Of a stretch of 64,000 nucleotides of DNA, positions 38,965-53,239 are shown in pieces. The stretch covers positions 107,498 to 171,497 of the forward strand of contig CAJJDO010000048.1 of the NCBI GenBank assembly GCA_905183005.1, in the 5' to 3' direction. Each line of letters begins with the position of its first letter. Position 1 is the first letter of the stretch. The notes under the pieces were generated by a model. It worked only from the letters and a program-made list of their open reading frames with translations, was not told the DNA's origin and searched no databases. The position numbers and the translations under genes were made by a program. The DNA is from Paramecium pentaurelia. Lineage: Eukaryota; Ciliophora; Oligohymenophorea; Peniculida; Parameciidae.

Positions 38965-40188
38965 AGCCTTTTCAATTAGCGATTATTAATTTGGATACTA
39001 ACTTTTAGATTGTTCGGGACCATTTGAATTAGTTACTTTTCCAAAATAATTTTAAGAAATTCCTCAAATTATTATTACTCAATCCTCAATAAAATTTCTA
39101 TCTAATGAAGTAGACTTCCGATTTGAAATTTAATCTATTACAATATAAAGTAATTTATTAACTATCAATTTAGGTTTTATAATTATTTATGAATGTCGAA
39201 GAGATGTTAGTTAAGTAAATGTTAAATGGCATGCAATTAACGATCAAAGAATATAAGTCATTAATTGTTTTAATAAAGAAAATCCAAAAAATGAAACAAT
39301 TAATCATTATAATCCAAATGCTTTGAATGGTTTTCTAATTTTAACAAGTATTTCTTACTCATAATAAATAAACTTTATCATTGAAGTATTTTCTTATAAA
39401 TATATGAGATTATCAAAATAACTCCTTTAGATGTTACTGTAGGCATATCAAATACCAATAATTTGAGGCAAATAGGCTATCAAATCATTTTAGGTATAGA
39501 TGACTCGTTTGTTAATTTAGGAAAATTTAATGCTATCAAGGATGATTAAATAACTTTACCTATATTACCAGATAAATTTTTTATAACCCCTTATGTAGGT
39601 TTTATTTTAACTCCAATTGAGGGTGTTAATATATTTCAATCTGAAGATTTAACCACGAATCCTGGAAATTTAATTTTTAAAATATACGAATAACAAGGAG
39701 ATAGTCTATTTAGTAGAAATTTTCATTACAGAATCTGGATTTCCAAGACTTTTTCAACTGTCTTTAAATCTTATAGATATAAAAAAATTCAAATAATTTA
39801 AAAAAATTATTTAGATTAAGACATTTAATCTTCTATTCAACTTAAATTTGATTTAGAGAACAAAATTTTCAATGAAAATGGAAATTATAGATTACTCATA
39901 GATAAATCAAGCTAATTTATAAATGTTTTTTTTCAATTGATTTGTTAATAAGATGAAAAGAAATAATTAGAATTTTAGTTATTTTAGAGATCTTTGAATA
40001 GTTTCTCATCTTAATATACTTGTGATAATAAAATTAAGTTAATAGAATGCAAAATGGAATTAATTGTTGAAAGCGTTGCTATTCAAGAGTTATTAATTGT
40101 TATAGAAAATTCAAATTTTTAAATGAAGTAGATACTCTATAATTAAATTGTAGAGTAAATAATTTTATTTAATGCATTTGAAATATGA
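38936..40188 (+). CDS. Secreted protein with H-type lectin domain, one frameshift
   Basis: MIFVHLLILQAFSISDY gives a signal peptide. An H-type lectin-like domain follows (PFELVTFPKQFQEIPQIIIT ... FRFEIQSITIQSNLLTINLG ... VSQVNVKWHAINDQRIQVIN), matching the I-x-F-x3-F, R-F-x-V and V-x-W-x-A-I landmarks. H-type lectins bind GalNAc-like sugars in snails and slime moulds. The frame slips by one base near 39395-39405. A second long open part of about 260 residues then continues (KITPLDVTVGISNTNNL, DKFFITPYVGFILTPIEG) to TGA at 40186-40188. Apart from that slip the gene is open, so an assembly error or a young mutation are both possible. Confidence 0.7.
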
Positions 40189-40529
40189 AATTAATCTTGA
40201 AACTAAATTTTTATCTATTTAATTTTTTTTATATTTTTAATGTAATCAAAATCATAAATCACTTTTTCTGTTTCTATTATTATGCTTTGAAAGATAAATA
40301 TGAGTATTTATCAATATTTAATTTGATGACATCAAATTTCTATTCATCAAATATTTTAATGAAAACTATTTTGCATAGTGAGAGAGAGAGGAATTTGAAT
40401 TATCAAAACTGAAAATTAAAAATAATCAGTAGGGTCTAATTAAAGCTTAATTAGATCAATGCATATAGAATTCATTGATATAAATTATCTTTTAAAAATT
40501 GATATTATCGAGATATAAATAAAGTAGAG
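40189..40529. other. AT-rich spacer
   Basis: Contains an AG dinucleotide run near 40379-40390. No gene seen. Confidence 0.45.
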
Positions 40530-41560
40530 CAAAAATACTAAAATTGTGAATACAATATTTATGCGTGTTTGATATTTTTGGCCAGATAAATAACTTCACG
40601 CAATCTATTGATGGCTTATTAGAAAAGATTTCTAAATAAATATAATAATAAATGTTTTCAATATGATAAGAAAAATAAGAACATTAATCTAGTAAGATAA
40701 CTTCAAATAATTTTCTTAGTTAGATTAATAATAATAATTTGATTGATGAAATAATAAAACAATATCAATTATTCTTTAATAATACGGTGTATTTTTAGAC
40801 CTTAGTACATATAAACTACTCAAGATTTTATTGAAACAAATGTAATTGAGTTACTACCATTAGAGTTAAGCAAAAATGAATGTGTAATTTTTATTTATTA
40901 ATTAATAGAAAAAGCCAAGCTTAAATTGAGTTAGACCAAATTTAATAAAAAAATTATAATGATTGATAAGGAATTTGAAAATAAGAAAATTGCAAATATA
41001 CCCCGATAGATTACCTGACAGAATTTCATAAGATATTATAACAGTATTTATTGTAAGTAAGGATAAAATGTCTAATTTATTCAATTAAATTACTCAAATG
41101 AGATAAAATTATAAATCAAAACTTAATCAAAATTAATCCATTTAGAATCTAGATAATTGATAGAAATCTAATTTAGCAATTATCAGAAGTAAAATCATAA
41201 TTTTTAAGCATAATTAGAAAAGAATGAGACTATGAAATTATTAAGGATATGTAAGATTTGATTGAATAAGTTAAGAAATATTAATGTTAAATAAATCAAC
41301 TTTATTAGACTATAACTATATAATCATAATATACAAGTAATCTGATTAAATAAAAATTTTAAATAAAATTAAAAAATAAGGAAATATTACAAACTTGGTA
41401 TTAGTATCTCTCTAATATTTTATAATAAATATAGATAATTAAAGTAAATAAAATATTGCTATTTTAAAAAATGAGAGAAAGATTTAGTCAAAATTAACAG
41501 AAATGAATTAAATTTTGAAATATTTAAGTAATTTACATAAATTATTGAATAGAATCTAGA
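40530..41560 (+). pseudogene. Coiled-coil protein remnant
   Basis: Pieces in order: a weak Cys-containing start near 40540, then INNFTQSIDGLLEKISKQIQ, and after several breaks EIIKDMQDLIEQVKKYQCQI, NLIKQKFQIKLKNKEILQTW and KMRERFSQNQQK. Composition and heptad-like spacing match the Gln-rich coiled coils of the zinc-module families elsewhere in the window. Stops and frame changes are frequent. The C-terminal partner domain (WD40, TLDc or YwqK-like) is not visible. Confidence 0.45.
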
Positions 41561-41817
41561 TTATAAAAATAAATTTTGGAGAATCTAAGGCAATCAAATT
41601 TTTCAATTTGTTTGTTTTAAATGTATCATCTATATAATTCTATTATTATAATTATCTCAGTTTGATAATATTCATCTCACTAATTTCTGATAATATTTAA
41701 TAATTATAATTCAACAAAGGCAGATAAAAGTAATAACTTAGAGTATATGAATGTAGTATGGTATTTTAATGTCAATTTATTATAAATATTACAATCAAGT
41801 TTACTTTAAAAATCTAT

Positions 41818-43470
41818 ATTCTTATATATGTATGGATTTATGAATAGTTTGTTAAAATATAATCCTATGATAAAAGGATCAGTAAATTTATTATAATTTT
41901 AACAATTTAACTTAGATAATACAATTATCAAAAAGGAGTAATTAAGAAGAATAAATTAAAACTGTATCATTTTCTTAATCTTATATCTAACTAATCATCT
42001 TTTTATTAATATTTAATATTTCACATCCTATTATATAATTCATATAATAGATTAAAATTTGTTTCATATAATTGATTTAGAATTTACATTAATATTTAAA
42101 ATTTAGAATAATCGAATTTTCATTTCCTTTGAAATTCTAGAATTAAAGATCCCTGCATTAAATTCAAGATGAAATTCCATCTTTACTCAAGTTTAAATAC
42201 TTCAATCATTACTTACCTACCCCTCTTAATCGTCTTCACAGAAAAATAAATTTGAGTAGAAGGTGAAGAGAGATGAATACAACGACTGTGTGGAAACTAT
42301 GATGTCTGGCATAAATGAGTCTTATTAATACAGTTAGAAATCACTTATATATATTATAAATGAAAAAATTAGAATTCTTTAATATCATAGGATGTATTAA
42401 ATAATAATAATCAGTAGTACTCTATGTTAGAGAAATACAATTTTTAAATTAGATTTCCTAAGCTAAATAAAATGATAGAATTTAATGATAAAACTTATTT
42501 ATAATATTATTTAAAATTTCAAAGTAGAACAAATAATCTTAACAACTAATTGGGTTGATAATATATTGGAACTCTTGAAAATGAGCCAATAATACCAAAT
42601 GTACTCTAAATATAAAAAATATATATTATGATCAATATTTGAAAAAATTTTCGAAACAAAATAAATTAATTTAATAACTCATTAGTTTTAATTTATTAAA
42701 AATATAACCATAAACTGACACAATATATTAGTTTTATTTATAATTAAAAAATAGTTTATTAATATATAATTTAAATGATTTTTGAGAGGAGGTATTAATA
42801 ATAAGTGTAATTTTATTAATTGAAATATCAGATATCAAATCATAAATCATTTTTCATATAATAATAATAGAAACTTTTTAATTTTGGAATCATGATTCTC
42901 TGAAAGCATACAGCTTTATTAAACATTTGAAGAAGTTATTATTCAAATAAAAGGCAATATAGAATAATGCCTCATCTTTTAATTAATAAAATATAATACA
43001 TTTTTCTTAATACCATTTTAATTAACATTTATTTTCATTGATCAGATAATCCAGAAACATTATTAGTTCCTGAAATTTATGCAAACTTTTTAATATATTT
43101 GACTCTTATACATTTTAAAAATCAACTAAAAATTTAGTAAATTAAAATTACTTTTTTGATCTAAATAATATTAATTATGTTTATTATTTTAAATTCCTTC
43201 ATTCCAGCATTCTATAACTTCATTATCTTTTCTTTGATTATTTGTAAATATAATTTTTATTGTGATAAATAAAGCTTTGCCTTAAAATATAATTGAAACT
43301 AATTAAACCTTTTACTTAGTAAAAGATTGAATTATTTTATTATTTTCCACTCCTTTTGTCACTTCTTGATATCTCTCTTCTTAAATTAGAATAGTATAAT
43401 TTCAAAATGATTGTAAAGCTTAACCTAAATATTTAAATTGTTATCTTTTTTACTTCTTTTCTCATTATAA
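41818..43470 (+). repeat. 1653-bp direct duplication, copy 1
   Basis: Repeated at 43472-45124 across the n at 43471. One difference was noticed (a/t near 43251 versus 44902). It covers part of the TPR pseudogene on the minus strand. Confidence 0.9.
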
Positions 43471-43471
43471 N

Positions 43472-45124
43472 ATTCTTATATATGTATGGATTTATGAATA
43501 GTTTGTTAAAATATAATCCTATGATAAAAGGATCAGTAAATTTATTATAATTTTAACAATTTAACTTAGATAATACAATTATCAAAAAGGAGTAATTAAG
43601 AAGAATAAATTAAAACTGTATCATTTTCTTAATCTTATATCTAACTAATCATCTTTTTATTAATATTTAATATTTCACATCCTATTATATAATTCATATA
43701 ATAGATTAAAATTTGTTTCATATAATTGATTTAGAATTTACATTAATATTTAAAATTTAGAATAATCGAATTTTCATTTCCTTTGAAATTCTAGAATTAA
43801 AGATCCCTGCATTAAATTCAAGATGAAATTCCATCTTTACTCAAGTTTAAATACTTCAATCATTACTTACCTACCCCTCTTAATCGTCTTCACAGAAAAA
43901 TAAATTTGAGTAGAAGGTGAAGAGAGATGAATACAACGACTGTGTGGAAACTATGATGTCTGGCATAAATGAGTCTTATTAATACAGTTAGAAATCACTT
44001 ATATATATTATAAATGAAAAAATTAGAATTCTTTAATATCATAGGATGTATTAAATAATAATAATCAGTAGTACTCTATGTTAGAGAAATACAATTTTTA
44101 AATTAGATTTCCTAAGCTAAATAAAATGATAGAATTTAATGATAAAACTTATTTATAATATTATTTAAAATTTCAAAGTAGAACAAATAATCTTAACAAC
44201 TAATTGGGTTGATAATATATTGGAACTCTTGAAAATGAGCCAATAATACCAAATGTACTCTAAATATAAAAAATATATATTATGATCAATATTTGAAAAA
44301 ATTTTCGAAACAAAATAAATTAATTTAATAACTCATTAGTTTTAATTTATTAAAAATATAACCATAAACTGACACAATATATTAGTTTTATTTATAATTA
44401 AAAAATAGTTTATTAATATATAATTTAAATGATTTTTGAGAGGAGGTATTAATAATAAGTGTAATTTTATTAATTGAAATATCAGATATCAAATCATAAA
44501 TCATTTTTCATATAATAATAATAGAAACTTTTTAATTTTGGAATCATGATTCTCTGAAAGCATACAGCTTTATTAAACATTTGAAGAAGTTATTATTCAA
44601 ATAAAAGGCAATATAGAATAATGCCTCATCTTTTAATTAATAAAATATAATACATTTTTCTTAATACCATTTTAATTAACATTTATTTTCATTGATCAGA
44701 TAATCCAGAAACATTATTAGTTCCTGAAATTTATGCAAACTTTTTAATATATTTGACTCTTATACATTTTAAAAATCAACTAAAAATTTAGTAAATTAAA
44801 ATTACTTTTTTGATCTAAATAATATTAATTATGTTTATTATTTTAAATTCCTTCATTCCAGCATTCTATAACTTCATTATCTTTTCTTTGATTATTTGTA
44901 ATTATAATTTTTATTGTGATAAATAAAGCTTTGCCTTAAAATATAATTGAAACTAATTAAACCTTTTACTTAGTAAAAGATTGAATTATTTTATTATTTT
45001 CCACTCCTTTTGTCACTTCTTGATATCTCTCTTCTTAAATTAGAATAGTATAATTTCAAAATGATTGTAAAGCTTAACCTAAATATTTAAATTGTTATCT
45101 TTTTTACTTCTTTTCTCATTATAA
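43472..45124 (+). repeat. 1653-bp direct duplication, copy 2
   Basis: Second copy of 41818-43470. The sequence beyond its right end continues the TPR-like reading, so this copy is the one contiguous with the 5' part of that gene. Confidence 0.9.
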
Positions 45125-46660
45125 TAAAAATCATTAATATTATTCTAAATTCCTTATTTCCAAAAATCAATAATTTATCTATTTATCCAAATTCATTTAT
45201 TTTAAATTCAAAAAATTATTTTATAACATCATTGCTAAAAGGAATTAAAAATTTAAATAGTGAGTTCCTCATAATGCCTCCTATTTTAAGGATTACTTTT
45301 TATTAAAGTTTACCAAGAATTAAAAAATTTCTTAAAATTTATTAAGATCTTTTAGAAAGAAAATGTTAATTATCTTTATCTAGAGCATTTGCAAAAATAC
45401 TTCTTTTATTTAATTACCTTCTCTAAATAAAAATAAAGATTCTGCTTGTTGTTTAAAATTCCCGATTCCCAACATTCTATCACTTCATTTATACTACCTA
45501 ATAGAATTTATTACAATATAAATTCAATTATAATAAAATAATACTTTACCTAATTTAATAATAAAATACTAATTTACTCAATTCTTGATTAAAAAAAATT
45601 TGTTTTTTTATTATAAGATATGATTAATTATATCCATATATGACTTTTTATTCATAATAATATATATCGCAAGGGTTCTTAAAATCTCATCTGATTTCAA
45701 ATTAAATGAATTTTTTGAATAATAATTAATAACTTCATTTCAAATTCCCTCCTAAAATTAATTATAATTTACCCTTCGCTTTATAAAATAAATGATTATT
45801 TTTATTTAATTCTATTCCTTAATGCCAAAAATCTATCTTATAGTTTACTGAATCTCGATATTCTATAATATAATTCGTTTTGTTTATAAAGTTTTAGCTA
45901 CATAATTTATAAAATTAATTACTTTTTTTTAAAATCGAAGTTGATATCATTAGTTTTAATCTTAATACTTTGATCCCACATATCTAGACACTCTGGAAAT
46001 CTAATTTACTATTTTAAAACCTTCGCTTAATATATTCTAGTGTTATGTTAACTTTTTCAATAGAAAAGTTAATATTATCGTAATTATATTTGATTCCTTC
46101 TTCCCATAACTCAAAAATCTATTCAAAATTTTGTTATTCTTATTATTTGATTCCTTTTAAATTGATTAATTCCAAAATTCAAGTACTTCAATTAAATAGA
46201 ACTGCCTTCTTATTATTGTAATATATCATTTTATTCCTAATTCTAAAATCATCGAAAAACAAAATTACCTTTTTTATTGTAAAACTATATATTCCTTCAT
46301 CCCAAATATCAAATGCTTGTTGTAATAAACCTTTTTCTCGTAAATCCTTTATTTTCTAAATTACTCTAAAGCAGTTGCAAAAATTTTTATATTATTTACC
46401 TTTATTTTGATATAGATTATTATAATTTTAATACTTTTTAATTCCCTAATCGAATAATTATATAGCATCATCCAATTTTCCTTATTCAATTAAGGTTTTA
46501 ACTTCATAAAATTTAATAAATTACAATTCTATATAAAAGACTAACTATTATCTTAAACAATTAAAATAAGATTAACTTTGTGGTTATTAGCCATTTCTTG
46601 TTTCCATTAGGCTTTTAGTGCCTGATCTGTAAAAATATCAATATAATCTACAGTTTTCAT
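43472..46660 (-). pseudogene. TPR-repeat protein, decayed
   Basis: An ATG (complement 46658-46660) begins MKTVDYIDIFTDQALKAQWK. TPR-type helices follow, in shifting frames: EVKTLIEQGKLDDAIQLFDQ, LLQQAFDIWDEGIY, FELWEEGIKYN, INEVIECWESGILNNKQN and NEVIECWNEGIQNNKHN. Each carries the A-x2-x-W/Y-D/E-x-G-I core of tetratricopeptide helices. Two repeats share a TTTTTGCAA-A/C-TGCT motif, a possible 34-38 nt intron or repeated codons. TPR arrays mediate protein-protein contacts. The many frame changes and TGA codons make this a pseudogene. Its C-terminal part is entered twice in the assembly (also 41818-43470). Confidence 0.65.
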
Positions 46661-47480
46661 AAGAGTGAATATTCTATTTTTTAAGATAATTTATTCAAAA
46701 TCTTTATTGGTTTATTCCAATTAGTCTAGAAGATTAGATTAAAACCAATAAATACATTGAAAAATATGATTTTGATAATTTTCTTTTTTAAAAGCTGAAA
46801 TTTCTTAATTTTCTTTCATAATTTCAAATTTCCAAGAATATCAATAAATAATTTAATTTATTAGTAAATGATTAAATGCTATGAGCAATTAATATTGAAT
46901 TGTATAAATAATCCATATATTATAATTGAATCATTATAATAATAAAGGAATATGAATAGTAAATTGTTTTGTAATAAATTGAAGAAGATAGATATATTTA
47001 AAAAACAATTGTAATTAACAAAACTATAATTTTACTTGAAATGGTAAAATAATGAGAAATACATTTTACTTTTTGAATATATATAAAATTTTTGATTTAT
47101 TTAGTTATGTAAAATTTAGTGTATTTTTGAGCGGATTTTCATTTAAGAATCTTAGATTTTTTGTTTAGATTAAAAAAATGGTTAAGATATTCTTTATTTT
47201 GTTATAGAATAGTAAAATGAAGGATTATTTAAATACAAGGTTTTATAATATAACATATTTAAACCTCTTTAAAATACTTAATAACATGATCAGATATACT
47301 TATCGATCATTACTGAATTTTATATATTAGGTTGATTTGTCTTTTTGTCCTAGCTAAAATAATGAAAATATTTAAGATAATAAATGTAACTCCTGTATTT
47401 GATTTAAGATACAAACATTTTTTAAATTATTTTTATTTCTATTCATAAACTAAAAATTAAATTATATATTAGTCTTATCT
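46661..47480. other. AT-rich spacer, nothing recognised
   Basis: Upstream of the TPR remnant; no gene or repeat was seen. Confidence 0.45.
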
Positions 47481-49182
47481 ATTTGTTTAGTGGTTAAAGG
47501 ATTAGTTCAAAAGTGGAAATAATTTGAAATTTAATTATTCAAAAATCCAATCTGGAAAACTTCTCATATAAATATATCCTAATATACAATTTTTAATTTA
47601 TTAAACCTAATAAAAAGAGTCCCAATTAGAATATATAATCATTAAGTTTCCATTAAAATTATATTTATAAATAAATCTTATAACTATCTAAAGGGACAAA
47701 GCAGCCCTTAGGACCGACTAATTTTAGAAAAGAAATAATTATTTATTATTGTAACATTAGATTAAACTTGTTATTATTTTTCTTATACATAATTAAAATT
47801 GATATCACTATTCCTTGTTAGTAAATACTTTCTATATGTATATATCAAAATATATATGAAATTTGTAAAGGAAAATTTTTTAAAATTAATATTTTATAAT
47901 TTCTAAGAAGTATATTAATTTCATCATTTGTAAATTGTGATAGTTATACATATTTAATTATTCACATAAATGTCAACATTAAGAATTCGCATTCAACTAT
48001 TTAAGGCTTGATTAAACAAAAAAAAGTGCTTTATGCATTTTAATAATCATCCTATTTATATGTATTTCCAATATTAGAACATCCACCATTAAAATCAATA
48101 GTAATGTGTAAATCACGACCTGCTCCAAAAGTTGGACCATAACTCTTATGATAATAAATTGCATTTATCATCTTAACAGATTAGAAAGGATATAGTTTAT
48201 TATAGATCTAAGAAAATAATAATGAGGACAATTTATAATCAGCTACATATAAACCAATGGACTCCACATGCCATTAACAAGGTGAATATCCTCCAAAAAT
48301 ATGATTATATTTTTATTTGAATAACATAAGTAGATTTGACATGCCATTTATAGATTTCCAAAAGGATTCTCATTTAAATCCATCTTTAGAAGCGCAATAA
48401 ATCAAATATTAATTTTTGATTTTCTTTTTAGCTTTATCTTCTATTTTTTAAGTAGTTTAGAATATTAATCATCTTTTAATAAAATAATATTTTCTTAAGT
48501 CAGATTTAATTATACAGTTGAATTCAAATATTTAATCTAATTACTCTATGTAAGATGGAATATAAATTCTTAAATTATTAATAAGTATATTTGTAAAATT
48601 GCTTCATATAAGTTCTTGAATTCTTTATCCTTTAATTCTATTGACAAGGTCTTCTATTATTAATATGTTTGTTCCGAGAATTATTATCATAAAGTTTATT
48701 CCTATGATTTAGCTTATGAAATTTGTTAAATTAATTCTTCTCCTTTAACAGTTAATTTTTATTATTAAGAAGCATTTTAGTTTTATAGAATTTACAGTTC
48801 CAATTAATTTTATTCATTTGCTTAAGTTTCTTCTTGAAATTTATTTTGTTTTTCTTATTATAATTGTGTTAAAGACTTTTCAGCATCATCTGCTTTGATT
48901 AATGTTTTCATTTTATTTGAGAAGAATTAAAATTAATAATAATGAAGTTAATGAAGTATTGTGATTCAGATTTTTTTTAAGACATTTATCTTTTTTTCTT
49001 TAATTCCCCTACTTAGATCTCAAAATTTTTATTAATTTAATGAATCTTCAACAATTATAAATATCATGATTGAAATCTACAATTTTAAAGAGATTAGGTA
49101 ATATTTGGATATTCTTTTATATATAGATTCATCTAATTATTCTATTAATATAATATAATATAATTTCATTACCACTTTAATT
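47481..49182 (+). repeat. 1702-bp direct duplication, copy 1 (partial TLDc pseudogene)
   Basis: Repeated at 49184-50885 across the n at 49183, with one noticed difference (g/a near 48602 versus 50305). It carries the TLDc 3' half on the minus strand (stop at 47962), cut off at the gap. Confidence 0.9.
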
Positions 49183-49183
49183 N

Positions 49184-50885
49184 ATTTGTTTAGTGGTTAA
49201 AGGATTAGTTCAAAAGTGGAAATAATTTGAAATTTAATTATTCAAAAATCCAATCTGGAAAACTTCTCATATAAATATATCCTAATATACAATTTTTAAT
49301 TTATTAAACCTAATAAAAAGAGTCCCAATTAGAATATATAATCATTAAGTTTCCATTAAAATTATATTTATAAATAAATCTTATAACTATCTAAAGGGAC
49401 AAAGCAGCCCTTAGGACCGACTAATTTTAGAAAAGAAATAATTATTTATTATTGTAACATTAGATTAAACTTGTTATTATTTTTCTTATACATAATTAAA
49501 ATTGATATCACTATTCCTTGTTAGTAAATACTTTCTATATGTATATATCAAAATATATATGAAATTTGTAAAGGAAAATTTTTTAAAATTAATATTTTAT
49601 AATTTCTAAGAAGTATATTAATTTCATCATTTGTAAATTGTGATAGTTATACATATTTAATTATTCACATAAATGTCAACATTAAGAATTCGCATTCAAC
49701 TATTTAAGGCTTGATTAAACAAAAAAAAGTGCTTTATGCATTTTAATAATCATCCTATTTATATGTATTTCCAATATTAGAACATCCACCATTAAAATCA
49801 ATAGTAATGTGTAAATCACGACCTGCTCCAAAAGTTGGACCATAACTCTTATGATAATAAATTGCATTTATCATCTTAACAGATTAGAAAGGATATAGTT
49901 TATTATAGATCTAAGAAAATAATAATGAGGACAATTTATAATCAGCTACATATAAACCAATGGACTCCACATGCCATTAACAAGGTGAATATCCTCCAAA
50001 AATATGATTATATTTTTATTTGAATAACATAAGTAGATTTGACATGCCATTTATAGATTTCCAAAAGGATTCTCATTTAAATCCATCTTTAGAAGCGCAA
50101 TAAATCAAATATTAATTTTTGATTTTCTTTTTAGCTTTATCTTCTATTTTTTAAGTAGTTTAGAATATTAATCATCTTTTAATAAAATAATATTTTCTTA
50201 AGTCAGATTTAATTATACAGTTGAATTCAAATATTTAATCTAATTACTCTATGTAAGATGGAATATAAATTCTTAAATTATTAATAAGTATATTTGTAAA
50301 ATTACTTCATATAAGTTCTTGAATTCTTTATCCTTTAATTCTATTGACAAGGTCTTCTATTATTAATATGTTTGTTCCGAGAATTATTATCATAAAGTTT
50401 ATTCCTATGATTTAGCTTATGAAATTTGTTAAATTAATTCTTCTCCTTTAACAGTTAATTTTTATTATTAAGAAGCATTTTAGTTTTATAGAATTTACAG
50501 TTCCAATTAATTTTATTCATTTGCTTAAGTTTCTTCTTGAAATTTATTTTGTTTTTCTTATTATAATTGTGTTAAAGACTTTTCAGCATCATCTGCTTTG
50601 ATTAATGTTTTCATTTTATTTGAGAAGAATTAAAATTAATAATAATGAAGTTAATGAAGTATTGTGATTCAGATTTTTTTTAAGACATTTATCTTTTTTT
50701 CTTTAATTCCCCTACTTAGATCTCAAAATTTTTATTAATTTAATGAATCTTCAACAATTATAAATATCATGATTGAAATCTACAATTTTAAAGAGATTAG
50801 GTAATATTTGGATATTCTTTTATATATAGATTCATCTAATTATTCTATTAATATAATATAATATAATTTCATTACCACTTTAATT
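49184..50885 (+). repeat. 1702-bp direct duplication, copy 2
   Basis: Second copy of 47481-49182. It is contiguous at its right end with the 5' half of the TLDc pseudogene. Confidence 0.9.
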
Positions 50886-52010
50886 ATTATTAGAGATTTT
50901 AATCAATTTTTCTTTGATAATTAATTCTTATTAAATTAAATTTTTAACTTTGATTTTAATTATTATTAAAATTATGAATAATCTTTATCTATATTTTCTT
51001 ATATAGTTTTAAGAGAATGATGCTAATCCTTCAAACTTAGAATTTATTAGATTTATTTTTCAACTAATTATAAAAAGACACTTATGTCCATTTATTTAAT
51101 TGATTATGAATCTTCAATAACTTAATTAAGTTAATAATATAAAGATTATATAATATCAGTTAGTATCTTTTAATATTATTATTTTAAATAATTTAATAAC
51201 TATTTTAAATTCTCTTTATCTTTAATATTTTGATTTCATTTCATCTTGATATTCCACAAATTGATTCTATCTCTTACTTGTTTCAATTAATATAAATTAT
51301 TAGATAGGAACCTTTTAAATACATTAAATACAAAGCCAATCAATTCAAGTTTTCATTATTCAATACTTAATTTAAATTAACAGATATAATTTAATAGTTA
51401 TGTTTAGAACATAATTATATTAATTTTCAAATTCTTCAATTTATTTATTTTTGTATCTTAACTAATATATAATTATCTTTCTATATTTTCAATTAATTTA
51501 TTGATTTAATTAAAATTGTTAAGAACTTTTTAGTTATATTAATGATTCCTTTATTTGAACCAAAAAATTAAGATTATTTACTCTTGTCTATATTTTAAAC
51601 AGACATTTTGAACTCTTCATTTTCTTTAAAATTTGTTGATAAATTTGAATATTCTTCCAAAGGTTAATATTTATGAATCTGTTGTATCTAATTCATTTTA
51701 ATTCTCAATTATTTAATAATTATAATTTACTTAATTGTATACTTGATAAGTCCCTAAATTGTTCAGTTGAATTTTAGAGTTATTTCTTATTCTAAAGTTT
51801 AATTTTCCGCAATTCTGATTTATTCTTCATGTCCTTAATCATTTATTATGCCTCATCATAAAGAGCAATGTTTTGTTCGAATTATATCAAGAAGGCATTT
51901 TGGACATATGAATTTCTTATTCTAAGTGATAATCTCATCTGGATATTTAGTTTCCATTTAAATGAAAGAATTATAATCTTAAGTATTTTTAATGAATTAA
52001 TATCTATTTA
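49665..52010 (-). pseudogene. Zinc-module / coiled-coil / TLDc protein, decayed
   Basis: Reading from 52010 down: a zinc module remnant (METKYPDEIITQNKKFICPKC), a frame change, then a coiled coil (QFEQNIALYDEAQQMIKDMK). After a long broken Gln/Lys-rich stretch comes a TLDc domain: NHIFGGYSPC, GLYVADYKLSSLLFS, YGPTFGAGRDLHITIDFNGG, and a terminal LIKPQIVECEFLMLTF. A TGA sits inside the domain (50073-50075, between DGFK and ESFW) and is present in both assembled copies, so it is not a random read error. It is paralogous to the intact TLDc gene at 17.3-19.1 kb. The duplicate at 47962-49182 repeats only its 3' half. Confidence 0.75.
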
Positions 52011-52479
52011 AAATTATATATGCAATTCAATAAAAAATAATTAGATTAATTTAATTCATAAAATAAACTTAATCTCTAGAATTTAATAAATAATTCAAAA
52101 TATTTTTAAATATATGATTATGGAATATTCCAATTTTTTTTCATTATTTATAATTAATATTAACATTAATATTTCCATTTATATAATTGATTATTTATAT
52201 TAAATAAATATGTGGAGTTGAACGTTTTTCAAAATAATTCAATTATGATCCAATCATAATCAGTTATAAGCTTCTGTTTTCAATAAACTAGAAATATCCT
52301 AAACATAGTTTAGCATAAGCGATCAAAAATAATAATATTCTGTTAGTTTTGGGATTTAGTCTTGATTCCAAAATAATTAATTTAAAAAATGAAATAAAAT
52401 AATTGCAATAAGCTAAAATGCATTTATACTCTATCCAAATCATAATTTATTTCTGGTTAATATGATTCATCAATGATTA
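52011..52479. other. AT-rich spacer, nothing recognised
   Basis: No gene or repeat was seen between the divergent pseudogenes. Confidence 0.45.
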
Positions 52480-52800
52480 TTTAGCCCAAATTTCTTTTAT
52501 AAAATCTCAAATATATTACAAAACTTTAAGGTCATCTTAGAGGTATTTCATGTTTAGTTGTGAATCCTAATAAAGAAGATCTTATTATTAGTGGATCTGT
52601 TGATAAGAAATTTAGATTTTGGTCTTATTCATTATCATCTAGTTGATCTTGTTCATTAACTATTCATGAACATAATCATTAAGTATTTGGATTATCCATA
52701 ATAATTGGTATACTATTCAAAAAGTTATTATTTGATAATAATTAAATTAAGCATTTAAGAAGATTTCCGACCTCCTAATTTTAACCTGAAAATAACTAAA
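52480..52800 (+). pseudogene. WD40 repeat fragment
   Basis: One good blade, KLQGHLRGISCLVVNPNKED followed by LIISGSVDKKFRFWSYS, then TGA (52644-52646) exactly where paralogues have Trp. After it the frame continues with the family's SCSLTIHEHNHQVFGLSI. No start and no further blades are recognisable. It belongs to the same B-box/WD40 family as the gene at 8.1-9.6 kb. Confidence 0.65.
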
Positions 52801-53239
52801 ATATTAAATTCTTACAATTTGGTCCATAAATTATGAACCTGTGGAAATCAAGTTACATTTTCAAAATTTAACAATGAAGCTTAATATATCTAATCAATTC
52901 ATTAATGCAGATGATTCTTAATGAATAGTTACATTTCTTTAAATTATTTTGAAAATGAAACCTTTATATAAAATTCTCTTTTATCAATTAATTGAATAAC
53001 TTATAATGTATTTATAAAGTGGTTCTAATTAAAAAAAATATAAAGAGTACTTTATTAAAATTTATTGTGATGCGATAATTTTCGACAACAGAAAGTATGT
53101 TTATAATACATTCAGTAAGTGATTTTTCAATTACATTAACTATAGCTTAAAAATAATATATAACTGAAATGATTTAAACATAATTTTATGTTTTGAGCTG
53201 ACAGATAAAATTAAATTCTCAAAAAATGTAGTTACAACT
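52801..53239. other. AT-rich spacer
   Basis: No gene seen. Confidence 0.4.

Noticed and set aside
47481..47525. tRNA-like stretch (gtggttaaaggattagttcaaa)
   Set aside because: No acceptor stem or anticodon arm can be drawn around it.
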